This document shows, piece after piece, positions 8,853-17,979 of a DNA stretch of 64,000 nt. Position numbers and translations under genes: made by a program. The DNA is from Desulfococcaceae bacterium (GTDB lineage: Bacteria; Desulfobacterota; Desulfobacteria; Desulfobacterales; Desulfosalsimonadaceae): positions 1 through 64,000 of the forward strand of contig JAQYVU010000013.1 of assembly GCA_030145385.1 (NCBI GenBank), given 5' to 3'. Each line of letters begins with the position of its first letter. Position 1 is the first letter of the stretch. The notes beneath the pieces were generated by a model. It worked only from the letters and a program-made list of their open reading frames with translations. It did not search any database and had not been told where the DNA came from.

Positions 8853-9789
8853 TCTGCCAGATCTCTTTTATACTGTATGCTTGGTTTTGAGTGGTTTCAT
8901 AATGATTTCGAAATAATATATCGATGATGAGGCCGGAGACAAAAAACTGGACACCGGCCAGGAAAAAAAATACCGTGAGCAGGGGCCAGGCAGTTTCGGA
9001 CATCCCCTGCCCGATTAAGAAATTGTAAAAAGTCACGGCTCCGGTGGAAAAGCCGAGAAATATCAGCAGCAGCCCGAGTCCTCCCAGAAAATGCAGCGGC
9101 CTTGATGCAAATTTATGCCAGAATGCAATTGCGATCATGTCAACAATGCCTTTAATGGTTCTTTTCCAGTTGTATTTGCTCACGCCTCTATACCGGGGGC
9201 GATGATTGACTGCTATTTCGCCGACCTGGTAGCCGGATCCCATTAATAATGCCGGAATAAACCGGTGCATTTCGCCATACAGGGTTATGCCGTTAAAACA
9301 TTCTTTTTTATATATTTTTAACGAACACCCGCTGTCATGAATGTGGTCTTTGATTAAAAAACGCCTGAATGTAAGGGCGCCGAAGGAGATAAAACGTTTC
9401 ATAAAGCTGTCTTTGCGTTCTTTTCGCCAGCCGGAAACAATATCCAGATTTTTTTGTTCCAGGGTTTTGATCAACAGAGGAATATCATTCGGATCGTTCT
9501 GACAGTCCCCGTCCATGGTGATGATATAATCGTATCTGGCGGATTTTATACCGGCATCAAATGCTGCGGTTTGACCAAAATTTTTCCGCAGCCGGATTAT
9601 TTTTAACGGGGATAACGCTTTGGCACGTTCAAATGTAGCATCTGTTGACCCGTCATCAACAAAGATGATTTCAAATTTATAACGATTATCTTTGCAGACG
9701 TGCAGTATCTCTTTGTGCAGTTTTTCAACATTTTCTTCTTCATTATACAGGGGGACAACAATGCTGATTTTTTTTTGATCCTCATTCAT
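8830..9789 (-). CDS. Family 2 glycosyltransferase, polyprenyl-phosphate sugar synthase (ArnC/GtrB-like)
   Basis: A 319-aa protein with an N-terminal GT-A domain (SIVVPLYNEEENVEKLH, FVDDGSTDAT, a DxD-like TMDGDCQNDP, and SGWRKERKD), followed by two C-terminal membrane helices near residues 235-260 and 270-295. This architecture belongs to enzymes that charge undecaprenyl phosphate with a sugar. It overlaps the downstream YfhO-like gene by 23 bp, consistent with donor synthesis coupled to a GT-C acceptor enzyme. The sugar is not predictable. Confidence 0.9.
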   Translation of the reverse strand: MNEDQKKISIVVPLYNEEENVEKLHKEILHVCKDNRYKFEIIFVDDGSTDATFERAKALSPLKIIRLRKNFGQTAAFDAGIKSARYDYIITMDGDCQNDPNDIPLLIKTLEQKNLDIVSGWRKERKDSFMKRFISFGALTFRRFLIKDHIHDSGCSLKIYKKECFNGITLYGEMHRFIPALLMGSGYQVGEIAVNHRPRYRGVSKYNWKRTIKGIVDMIAIAFWHKFASRPLHFLGGLGLLLIFLGFSTGAVTFYNFLIGQGMSETAWPLLTVFFFLAGVQFFVSGLIIDILFRNHYETTQNQAYSIKEIWQNDEPQTT

Positions 9790-9813
9790 AAAAGCGGAAG
9801 GTCCTTGATTTTT

Positions 9814-11463
9814 TTATTTTAGTGACACGGGGTTTATTCTTTTAAAAAAAATAATTGATGGTAGTAATGCCGGTGCGAGATAATATGTTAAATGAAGAGT
9901 AAAATTGTACCTGATCATTGCAATATTAGCTATGCTTATTAACATCACATTCAAAAGATTTATCAGACAAATGCTAAAAACGATAAACGCATCAATATTC
10001 CTGCAGCGCGTAAACAGGAAGATAAAAAAACTGTATATAAAAATCACGAAGTAAAGAAGGACCCAGATATGATTTCGAAACAACTTCTGGTGAATGCGTG
10101 AAAAGGAATTTACCATTATTAACAGGTTATTTTCCTGCAAACGATCAATCATGCTTTTTGCAACATTTTCTTCAATTCGGGGAGTATTGAAAATCTTAAA
10201 AGTCCCAGTCTGATTGCTTTTACTTAGAAAATATTTGATGATTCTCGCCCTGAAACATTTTTCATAAGATTCAAAAAATGGATAGGATGATGTTCGTGCG
10301 TGATGGAAGCTGTCAAAATAATGCAGATACTGAACCGCAATAAATTTCATATAATTATTCGGATGGTTCTTTATTGTGGTAAATGTGACATTTTTACAAT
10401 CTTCGAGAAATTTTTTCGACCTGTAAGGATTTACCTGACTCAATCGTTGCCAGAAGTTGTCATCAAAACTTTGATACTTTAGATAAAGGGCGGTAATATT
10501 TTTTATATCCCATGAATTTTCAATGTAGTTGTGCTCTTTTTGATTTGTCTGGGCCAGAACAGCCTTGTCGATTGCCTGGTTTATATAATCCGGAAAAGAA
10601 TCATCCTTTTCTATAAAACTAAACGTGTTGCAAACCATGTCTGAAAATCCCTGGGTAGAAATGCTGAAGTGGCCTAAAGTAAAAAAGTTGTAAGCGGATA
10701 TCATCGAATAAAAAAAGACAGCAGGGAAAACCAGATAAAATAAAACAATTCTCGGATATTTCAATCGCCACGCAAACATGAATTGCAAAACCAGTAAAGG
10801 GACGAGAAACAGACCGGTCGGTCTTACATAAACCAGCACAATGAAGGACAGGGAAACAAAAAACCAATAAATCCTCTTATCGGTTTTAAGTGAAAGTATA
10901 TAAAATGAAATAAAAAGGGTAATTATATTTACATAAAGGCATTCTGTCAGGATACTGGATTCAGAGTGAATAAAAATAACTGATGATGTAAAAATTGTAA
11001 TCGCAAAAGTTGCGGGAATAGTCAGTTTCGGATAGATTCTATTGATTGTATAAATAAAAAATAAGGAAGAGCAGATCGTGATAAAGGACTGGGCATATTC
11101 TACCAGTAATATATCCGCACTAATGTTATGCATAAAAGAAAGAAAGAACGGATAACCGGGTGTCCGTGATAAAAAAAAAGGGGTACCCTCCACGATTGTT
11201 TTTGCAACAGCCGCATAACTGGGAGCATCGTCAAAAATATAAGGAATATTAATATATAAATAAAATGGCAGCCGTAAAGCAGCAAAGATTAAGATAAAAA
11301 AAGAGCTACTAAGAATAAACTGATGGTCATAAATTTTTTTAAACATTATTTCCGGTTTGATCCTTTTGTTGTTTTTTATGAAGTCAATACCAGGTCGACC
11401 AAAATATTCTTTCAAAACCTGTTTTTTAACAAAATCCAGATCGCTTCCAATCCATCTGACCAT
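9814..11463 (-). CDS. Polytopic GT-C-like glycosyltransferase (ArnT/PMT-like)
   Basis: A 549-aa protein with about ten hydrophobic helices. The first periplasmic loop carries FDDAPSYAAVAKTIVEG and a conserved RTPGYPFFLSFM, resembling the acidic catalytic loop and the following segment of ArnT/PMT-type enzymes that use lipid-linked sugars. The gene is conspicuously AT-rich compared with flanking genes, suggesting acquisition by transfer. The listed start overlaps the upstream transferase by 52 bp; the ATG at 11346 (MFKKIYDH) would remove the overlap and is equally plausible. Function beyond membrane glycosyltransferase is not supported. Confidence 0.7.
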   Translation of the reverse strand: MVRWIGSDLDFVKKQVLKEYFGRPGIDFIKNNKRIKPEIMFKKIYDHQFILSSSFFILIFAALRLPFYLYINIPYIFDDAPSYAAVAKTIVEGTPFFLSRTPGYPFFLSFMHNISADILLVEYAQSFITICSSLFFIYTINRIYPKLTIPATFAITIFTSSVIFIHSESSILTECLYVNIITLFISFYILSLKTDKRIYWFFVSLSFIVLVYVRPTGLFLVPLLVLQFMFAWRLKYPRIVLFYLVFPAVFFYSMISAYNFFTLGHFSISTQGFSDMVCNTFSFIEKDDSFPDYINQAIDKAVLAQTNQKEHNYIENSWDIKNITALYLKYQSFDDNFWQRLSQVNPYRSKKFLEDCKNVTFTTIKNHPNNYMKFIAVQYLHYFDSFHHARTSSYPFFESYEKCFRARIIKYFLSKSNQTGTFKIFNTPRIEENVAKSMIDRLQENNLLIMVNSFSRIHQKLFRNHIWVLLYFVIFIYSFFIFLFTRCRNIDAFIVFSICLINLLNVMLISIANIAMIRYNFTLHLTYYLAPALLPSIIFFKRINPVSLK

Positions 11464-12089
11464 TTTATTTTTTTCCCTTCTTTGATTTTTCTGGGAAAAT
11501 AGTTTATGGGTAGTTCTTTGATTTTAATCCCTTTTTTAGAAACCTTGGCAGTTATTTCGGGGCAAAATCCGAAGCCCTGAGATTCTAGATGAATTGACTT
11601 TAACAAATCTGCATCAAATACCTTATAGCATGTCGGCTCATCCGTAATATTCTGATTATATAATATATTTGAAAGTAATGAGAGCAGTCTGCCCCCTAAA
11701 TAAAACCTGATGTACGATTTAGGGTTAAATTTTTTTAAATACCTCGATCCGTAAACTACCGTAGTCTCTTTATTAATAATAGGTTTGACAAGTTCAATGT
11801 AATCATTAGGATCATATTCCAAGTCACCATCCTGAATAATAACAATTTCGCCGGAAATATGTTGAATTGCCGTGATTATGGAAGCGCCTTTGCCTTTATT
11901 TTTTTCATGAAAGATAATTATAAAGCCTTCTCTTTCAAGATAATTCTTAAGAATATCGCGGCTTCCATCCGTTGAACCATCATCAACAATAATAATTTCC
12001 TTGTTGAGTGGAGATTTATCAACTTTGGCAATAATCTTTTCTATTGTCCGTGCCTCATTCAAAATCGGCATGATTACAGACAGCTTCAT
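11412..12089 (-). CDS. Family 2 glycosyltransferase, DPM1-like
   Basis: A 225-aa GT-A enzyme with SVIMPILNEARTIEKII, IVDDGSTDGS, the DxD-type IIQDGDLEYDP, and YGSRYLKKF with TCYKVFDADLL in the acceptor half. It is close to bacterial dolichyl-phosphate mannose synthase-like proteins of surface-glycan loci and lacks membrane helices. The gene is AT-rich like its downstream neighbour, and the two probably moved together. It lies 170 bp downstream of the next transferase. Confidence 0.88.
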   Translation of the reverse strand: MKLSVIMPILNEARTIEKIIAKVDKSPLNKEIIIVDDGSTDGSRDILKNYLEREGFIIIFHEKNKGKGASIITAIQHISGEIVIIQDGDLEYDPNDYIELVKPIINKETTVVYGSRYLKKFNPKSYIRFYLGGRLLSLLSNILYNQNITDEPTCYKVFDADLLKSIHLESQGFGFCPEITAKVSKKGIKIKELPINYFPRKIKEGKKIKWSDGLEAIWILLKNRF

Positions 12090-12259
12090 ATTGGTTTCCG
12101 ATTGTTTTATTTAAAGTCAGTATGCCAAATTACAGATGTATTGTGTGGCTGGGCGAAAACCGCTAACTTCCCCAATTTTTGCGTTTGGCAAAATTTTCAG
12201 ATTTTTGTTCAATTAGTGTTTAGCCATTAAAGCGCATAATTCTTTGATCTGATGTGCTT

Positions 12260-13339
12260 TTAACCAATTAGGTTTTTTGTCATGCGCCAGTATAAATTTA
12301 AAATTGCAGATAAAAAATTTACAGCCAGTTGTTCGGGCCGGTTTTTAATAAATCCCGGGGCAAACGGCAGGGAGCCGCCAAGTAAAAGTTCGCGGTCATG
12401 GCGCACGCGCCTGGACGCCATAGACTTTCTTTTAGCCATAATATGCTTTTTGCTTTTTAAAACGGATACAATGGCTTTGTGCCAGGTTTTAAGCCATCCC
12501 CGTCTGATCACAACCGCGAGCATTGAGACTTCGTAGAGCAAAAGCATGGGGGCTAATACGATCAGGGTGCGGAGTCTGTAATGTATCAAAAGGGTCAGCA
12601 GGCGATGTCTGATGTTAAAATAAACTCTTTTTTCCGGGTATGCATTGTTTCCCCGGAATGACAGGTTAGGAGTGCCTGCTCCAGAATCATGGTACACGAC
12701 GGCTTCGGGTTCACATAAAATAGAATATCCCATAGATCTTAACTTCAAGCTGAACTCCAGGTCTTCAAAATAAATGAAATAAGATTCATCGAACCCGCCG
12801 CAGGATAATGCGGCTTTTCTGTTCACCAGCATACAGGCACTTATGCAGGCCGTTACTTCACAGGTTTTTGATGGTAGCGCACTAACGGGCTGATATGCGT
12901 GCCGTGATTTCATCATTCCGATAAAGTGTGGTTCGGCACCGTCACATTGAACGGTTGTCCTGTCATGGTGCAGCAATATCCTCGGGCATATCATCGCGGG
13001 ATGGTATTGTTTGTAAGTATCATGGAGCTTCCGGATACAATCATCATGTACATACACGTCATCATCAAGAAGCAGCACAAGATCTGAGCAAGTGCTTTTC
13101 AGTCCGATATTACGGGCTTTGCTTGGCCCAAAATTCTGATCCAGTTTAATTAAATCAACGTCAGGAAATTTTAATAAAATATTTGAAGGGCTGTTATCCG
13201 TGGAAGCATTATCCTCCACAATAATTTTTTCCAGGAAAAACGATTGATCAAATAGAGCATTCAGGCAGTTTATGATTTCCCGGCCGCCGTTATGATTGAC
13301 GATAACGGCGCTGATGGTTTGAGTTGGTTTTTCGTTCAT
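12260..13339 (-). CDS. Family 2 glycosyltransferase, rhamnosyltransferase-like
   Basis: A 359-aa protein resembling WbbL/RfbF-type transferases. Visible are SAVIVNHNGGREIINCLNA, VEDNASTDNS, the acidic LLLDDDVYVHDD, and GGFDESYFIYFEDLEFSLK, which contains the ED motif typical of rhamnosyltransferase-like GT2 enzymes. The C-terminal third has one hydrophobic stretch (LRTLIVLAPMLLLYEVSML) that could associate with the membrane. It belongs to the same minus-strand glycan locus. The specific sugar is uncertain. Confidence 0.85.
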   Translation of the reverse strand: MNEKPTQTISAVIVNHNGGREIINCLNALFDQSFFLEKIIVEDNASTDNSPSNILLKFPDVDLIKLDQNFGPSKARNIGLKSTCSDLVLLLDDDVYVHDDCIRKLHDTYKQYHPAMICPRILLHHDRTTVQCDGAEPHFIGMMKSRHAYQPVSALPSKTCEVTACISACMLVNRKAALSCGGFDESYFIYFEDLEFSLKLRSMGYSILCEPEAVVYHDSGAGTPNLSFRGNNAYPEKRVYFNIRHRLLTLLIHYRLRTLIVLAPMLLLYEVSMLAVVIRRGWLKTWHKAIVSVLKSKKHIMAKRKSMASRRVRHDRELLLGGSLPFAPGFIKNRPEQLAVNFLSAILNLYWRMTKNLIG

Positions 13340-13491
13340 GATAAATTATGCCCTTAGCCAGTGGGGCCGTTCCCGATTAACAAAATTTTTCAGTTGAATG
13401 AATGTTTTATATGTCAGGTAAGCATCGGTGGATGTTTACAGGTGTAGAAGAATGCCATAAATACAGGGTCAAGACTCCTCTGTCATCGTTT

Positions 13492-14670
13492 TTATAAGTG
13501 TTGCACTTTCACCAGTTGCTTGTAAATTTTAATAAGGTCTTCTCCTCGGGACTGCCATGAAAAATTTTGACCCACAAAATTTTTTGCATTTCTGCCTAGT
13601 TCCGCAGCAATTGTTCTGTTGTTCGCAAGGTGCTTAATTCCGTCGGCAAATGCCTGAGGACTGTTTTCTTTTACAATCCATGCATTCTCACCATGTGTAA
13701 GAAAATGTCCGGAGCTGGCAAACGAGACAATCGGTTTTCCGGCAGCCATATAGTTTAAAAGCTTCAATGGGTGTCCTGCACCATCCGGTCTGGGGTTCAA
13801 GAGAATATCCGTCTGTGCGAGTTGTTCGGGCAATTCTCTGAAATCAGAAGGAAAAATGTCGATCTGGGCGTCAATGTTTAATCTCTTAATTAGCGGTTTA
13901 TAATGATCAATCGCGTTGTTTGAGTAAAGGTGGAGACGAAGTTGGGGCTGTGTTTGTGTTAAAACACCAAATGCTTCCAGCATAATGTTGAGGCCCTGGT
14001 ATTGCGCAAAATTTCCGGCAAACCCCAAAATAATATTCTTTCCATGAGTTTCATGTTTAGCTTTAACTTGAGAAAAATGTGCAAGCTCAATTCCATTTGG
14101 AATAACCGAGATTTTTTCGGATGGAATAGTAAAATTTGTTAGCAGTTTGTTTTTAATCTCATCAGTAACGGCAATTACATGATCCGCATGTCTTGGAAGA
14201 TGCCCATCGAAAAACCTGCCGATTTTTTTGAGCCGGCGTTCATGCAGAAAGAGTCGGTAATACTGAAGTTCTGTGGCAAGCAGCGTATGCATATCAAAAA
14301 TGATCGGAACGTTCCCCAAAAACCGAACCGGCAGCGCGGCCAGAAAACCCTCAACATGGTGCGCGTGAATAATATCAAATTTATATTTTTTATAAAGGCT
14401 GAGTATCTTGAATGTTAACATTGGATCCACAACCAGCAATTTTAAAATTCCTGGTCCTGGACTCATTTTTTTATAAAAATTCAAATTCGGGATTCGATGC
14501 GTAATAAAAGGCGATGTCTGTTCCCGATGCCCAAGGTGATAAGTGATCACATGTACTTCAAGGCCCATCTCAGACAGTATCTGGGCCATTCGGTATATGC
14601 GGACAGGGGTACCCCGGGGATATGGAAAAGGGCATGCTGCCACCATAGCAATGCGGAGCTTGTCAGTCAT
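13492..14670 (-). CDS. Family 4 glycosyltransferase (GT-B fold)
   Basis: A 392-aa GT-B enzyme. The N-terminal domain begins RIAMVAACPFPYPRGTPVR and has a conserved His pair in DIIHAHHVEGF. The C-terminal domain carries GIELAHFSQV, LGFAGNFAQYQGL, and the donor-site region DILLNPRPDGAGHPLKLLNY with the E-like position of the EX7E motif altered (GAGHPLK instead of E...PLK). The ATG at 14670, preceded by AAGGGA, is preferred over an upstream in-frame start at 14727. This is the first gene of the minus-strand glycan locus; the 325 bp upstream should hold its promoter. Confidence 0.87.
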   Translation of the reverse strand: MTDKLRIAMVAACPFPYPRGTPVRIYRMAQILSEMGLEVHVITYHLGHREQTSPFITHRIPNLNFYKKMSPGPGILKLLVVDPMLTFKILSLYKKYKFDIIHAHHVEGFLAALPVRFLGNVPIIFDMHTLLATELQYYRLFLHERRLKKIGRFFDGHLPRHADHVIAVTDEIKNKLLTNFTIPSEKISVIPNGIELAHFSQVKAKHETHGKNIILGFAGNFAQYQGLNIMLEAFGVLTQTQPQLRLHLYSNNAIDHYKPLIKRLNIDAQIDIFPSDFRELPEQLAQTDILLNPRPDGAGHPLKLLNYMAAGKPIVSFASSGHFLTHGENAWIVKENSPQAFADGIKHLANNRTIAAELGRNAKNFVGQNFSWQSRGEDLIKIYKQLVKVQHL

Positions 14671-14995
14671 ATTTATCCCTTTTCTCTGCCAAATCCGCCT
14701 ATTTTCCCCATACAAAAATCTCAACACTTATTAAGCATCTTTTCATCAGTTATTCGCCGGACCAATTTTATAAATGAGATAGTGGCTATTTTCCTATCGA
14801 CAAGGTTGTTGGATGTAATTGTTAATTACAATGCTAAGTTTAACTGGAAATAATACCATATAATTTATTTATATCAAATTTTTTGTTGTGTTTTATGTTT
14901 TCTTTTAACCTCATTCCATGATCGTATTGAATTATAAGGTGCGGTAATGCATAATAATGACTTTACCTGATGGGGAAAACCGATTAGATTAGGCA
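14671..14995. other. Intergenic region between divergent genes
   Basis: AT-rich spacer between the GT4 gene (minus) and the TPR membrane protein (plus). It should contain both promoters, but I see no convincing -35/-10 pair, operator or terminator. Confidence 0.4.
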
Positions 14996-16900
14996 ATGAT
15001 TCGCGATTTAGTAGTATCCTGCAACTCGTTATTATCTGTGAATAAAAAAAATATGCTCATGAATATTTTGAACCGATATAAGTCGATCCTGATCTGCTGC
15101 TTTCTGGTGATTGCGACAGTTGCTGTTTACGGACAAGCGCACGAATTTGAGTTTGTGAATTATGATGATACAGTCTATGTCACGGAAAACCGCAATATTC
15201 AAAAGGGAATTTCGTCTGACTCCGTTGCCTGGGCTTTTACAACCGTCTATGCCGCCAACTGGCATCCAATAACCTGGCTGTCCCATATGCTGGATTACCG
15301 GTTGTTCGGAATGCATTCCGGAAATCATCATCTGACCAATCTTTTTTTGCACATCGCCAATACCCTGTTGCTGTTTTTGGTTTTCAGAAAAATGACCGGC
15401 GATTTGTGGCAAAGCGCTTTTGTTGCGGCTCTTTTTGCCCTTCATCCGCTGCATGTCGAGTCGGTGGCCTGGGTATCTGAGCGAAAGGATGTGCTGAGTA
15501 CTTTTTTCTGGATGCTGACCATGTGGTGCTATGCCGCATATGTTTTTCGGCCGTCTGCTTTCAGGTATTTGGGGGTGTTTGTTTTTTTTGCCTTTGGATT
15601 GATGTCCAAACCGATGCTGGTGACGCTGCCATGTGTTCTTCTGCTTTTGGATTACTGGCCCTTAAAACGGTTTTCATTTCAGGAGTTACCCGGTCAACGT
15701 TTTCAGAATCACCCATTTGCTTTTAGAATATTTTGGGAAAAAATTCCCCTGTTTGTTTTGGTGGGCATATCGTGCAGTTTGACCTACTATGCCCAGAAAC
15801 ATGGGGGTGCGGTTCGGACCCTGGATTATATCTCCTTTGCGGACAGAATTGCCAATGCACTGGTATCTTACGCTCTCTATATCGGGAAAATGATATATCC
15901 GCTTAATTTGGCGTGTCTGTATCCTCATCCGGGAACACTGCCATGGTGGCAGATTTTAACCGCCAGCCTGGTCCTTTTGCTGGTATCGGTAATGGTTATC
16001 CGATCGGCAAAGACCCGTCCGTATTTTTTGTCCGGCTGGCTATGGTATCTGGGAACGCTGGTGCCGGTCATCGGGCTGGTGCAGGTGGGGGGGCAGTCCA
16101 TGGCAGACCGGTATACCTATATACCCCTGATCGGACTGTTTACCATGATTGCCTGGGGGGGAGCTGAGTTTTTGAAGTCGTGGAGATTTCGAAATGTCTT
16201 TTTTTGCGTTTTTCCGACTATTCTTTTTTCCGCTGTAATGATTTTAACCTGGAAACAAGTCGGTTATTGGAAAAACAGTATGACGCTTTTTGAACATGCC
16301 CTGGAAGTGACTGACTACAAGACCGACTACAATAGCGCAATCCATTTTAATCTGGGGAATGTGCTGGTAGAAAAGGGGCAGGATCTGGAAGCGATGAATC
16401 ATTATTTAAAGGCAATTCACGTTAAACCGGATTTTGCTGATGCGCATAACAACCTGGCCAACCTCTATGCGAAGCAGGGCAGGCAGGATGCTGCCATTGA
16501 ACACTATTTAAAGGTGCTATCGATAAATCCGGATTATGCGGGCGCCCGATATAACCTGGGTATCGCGTTGGACGCTCAGGGCCGTACACAAGAGGCGGTG
16601 CCGCATTTTTTGGAGGCAGTAAAAGACATGCCGGATAGTTCGGATGCTTTTTTTAAGACGGGTAATGCCTTATTCAAGACAGGTAAGACCGATGAGGCCA
16701 TCAGGTACTATCAACAGGCGCTTCGAATTAAACCCGATTTTGTAAATGCTCACTGCAACTTAGGTATTGCGCTTTTTCGCAAAGGGGATGTGGACGGGTC
16801 TGTCGCCGCATTTCAAGCGGCGTTGCGGCTGCAACCGGATTTCAAACCCGCACGGCAATATCTTCAGAAAGCGATGTCGGTCCGGTCAAAAAAATATTAA
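14996..16900 (+). CDS. TMTC-like membrane protein with C-terminal TPR repeats
   Basis: A 634-aa protein. Residues about 30-440 form a polytopic membrane domain with an early acidic loop (FEFVNYDDTVYVTEN) and the conserved WHPITWLSHMLDYRLFG and HPLHVESVAWVSERKDVLS motifs. These are shared with the TMTC O-mannosyltransferase group and its bacterial TPR relatives. Residues about 440-620 are four to five tetratricopeptide repeats (for example FNLGNVLVEKGQDLEAMNH, NNLANLYAKQGRQDAAIEH). The acidic pair suggests GT-C catalysis, perhaps protein O-glycosylation, with the TPRs binding partners in the periplasm. The first ATG is listed; ATG at 15053 or 15059 gives a more typical N-terminus. It stands alone. 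Confidence 0.8.
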   Translation: MIRDLVVSCNSLLSVNKKNMLMNILNRYKSILICCFLVIATVAVYGQAHEFEFVNYDDTVYVTENRNIQKGISSDSVAWAFTTVYAANWHPITWLSHMLDYRLFGMHSGNHHLTNLFLHIANTLLLFLVFRKMTGDLWQSAFVAALFALHPLHVESVAWVSERKDVLSTFFWMLTMWCYAAYVFRPSAFRYLGVFVFFAFGLMSKPMLVTLPCVLLLLDYWPLKRFSFQELPGQRFQNHPFAFRIFWEKIPLFVLVGISCSLTYYAQKHGGAVRTLDYISFADRIANALVSYALYIGKMIYPLNLACLYPHPGTLPWWQILTASLVLLLVSVMVIRSAKTRPYFLSGWLWYLGTLVPVIGLVQVGGQSMADRYTYIPLIGLFTMIAWGGAEFLKSWRFRNVFFCVFPTILFSAVMILTWKQVGYWKNSMTLFEHALEVTDYKTDYNSAIHFNLGNVLVEKGQDLEAMNHYLKAIHVKPDFADAHNNLANLYAKQGRQDAAIEHYLKVLSINPDYAGARYNLGIALDAQGRTQEAVPHFLEAVKDMPDSSDAFFKTGNALFKTGKTDEAIRYYQQALRIKPDFVNAHCNLGIALFRKGDVDGSVAAFQAALRLQPDFKPARQYLQKAMSVRSKKY

Positions 16901-17152
16901 GTTTGACGGCTTGGTATAAAGTTTTTCATGGTGATTTGTCACCACTGTATGAGAAAATAACTTGTCAACTATGTTAGAATTTTATGAACGAGTTATTTGG
17001 AAGCCCAATATCTATTTTGGATTTTGGGTTGCACGGCATCTTTTTCTGCTTCAAAGTACTAATTATAGTTCAGGTTTTGCGCGTGCCTGATTCCGTAAAA
17101 TATATGATCCGTATTTTAAGCGAACGGGTTTTTAAGCACAGGAAGAAATATT

Positions 17153-17653
17153 GTGGCTTCAAAAAACAAACGCCGATACTGGCTGATGAAATCCGAACCG
17201 ACCTGTTTTTCATTTGAAGATCTCAAACAGTCATCCGAGCATGTTACCTGTTGGGATGGGGTGCGAAACTATCAGGCACGCAATCTGCTTCGGGATGAAA
17301 TAAAAAAGGGAGATGGGGTCCTTTTTTATCACAGCAACATAAAAATTCCTTCCATTGTCGGTCTTGCCGAGGTGATCAGGGAAGGGTACCCGGATTATAC
17401 TGCATGGGATCCGAAATCGGAACATTATGACCCCAAATCCAGTGTTGAGAATCCCATCTGGTTTATGGTGGATATTCAATACGTGGCTGATCTGGATCCT
17501 CCGGTAACAAGGGATGATCTGAAATCGCATCCGGTACTGGAAAAAATGGGCGTAATGAGAAAAGGCAACCGGCTGTCCGTGATGCCGGTTGCGGAAAACG
17601 AATGGCAGGTCATCTTGAATTTAAACGGTATGGCTGATCCTTTCAAAAAATAA
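17153..17653 (+). CDS. EVE domain protein
   Basis: A 166-aa protein that is wholly an EVE domain (PUA-like fold related to YTH and thymocyte nuclear protein 1). Diagnostic segments are YWLMKSEP at the start, WDGVRNYQARNLLRD, KKGDGVLFYHSN, VGLAEVIREGYPD and FMVDIQYV. EVE proteins are thought to bind modified bases in DNA or RNA. The GTG start follows AGGAAG by seven bases. It is the only intact gene between the TMTC-like protein and the truncated SDR. No restriction or modification genes are nearby, so a housekeeping role is as likely as defence. Confidence 0.9.
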   Translation: MASKNKRRYWLMKSEPTCFSFEDLKQSSEHVTCWDGVRNYQARNLLRDEIKKGDGVLFYHSNIKIPSIVGLAEVIREGYPDYTAWDPKSEHYDPKSSVENPIWFMVDIQYVADLDPPVTRDDLKSHPVLEKMGVMRKGNRLSVMPVAENEWQVILNLNGMADPFKK

Positions 17654-17674
17654 TTGACGAGAAAATTGCATGCC

Positions 17675-17974
17675 ATGATATCCAGGACCCGGGAAAAAAT
17701 AAAACGGATATTACTTACCGGATCCACCGGATTTATCGGCAAGCGTCTGCTTTACAGGCTGGATGAAAACGGATACCACGTTCGCTGCCTGGTCCGGCCG
17801 CCTGAAATCGTCGATTTGAAAATTCCCCTGGCCCGTGAACCTGAAATCGTTTACGGAAACCTGCTGGATCCGGACTCGCTGAAGGCCGCATTGGAAGGTA
17901 TGGATGCCGCTTATTACCTGGTGCTGGAAGCTGTCGATGATCCACGCAATTCCCGCCGGTCTTGTCATCAATGA
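17675..17974 (+). pseudogene. Truncated NAD(P)-dependent SDR/NmrA-like protein
   Basis: The frame encodes a sound Rossmann start (KRILLTGSTGFIGKRLLYRL, with GxxGxxG) and continues through CLVRPPE, YGNLLDPDSLKAALEG and MDAAYYLV. It then ends abruptly about 100 residues in with an unrelated tail. Intact atypical SDRs of this type are 290-480 aa and often end in a DUF2867 domain; all of that is missing. The homology break near 17925 suggests a deletion. It begins directly after the EVE gene stop, so it was probably the second gene of a pair. The ATG at 17675 is used; a TTG at 17654 is possible. Confidence 0.65.
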
Positions 17975-17979
17975 TGAAC

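Noticed and set aside
16921-17152. A plus-strand frame starting at 16984 that enters the EVE gene
   Set aside because: It overlaps the EVE gene out of frame and has no homology; the GTG at 17153 has the better ribosome site.
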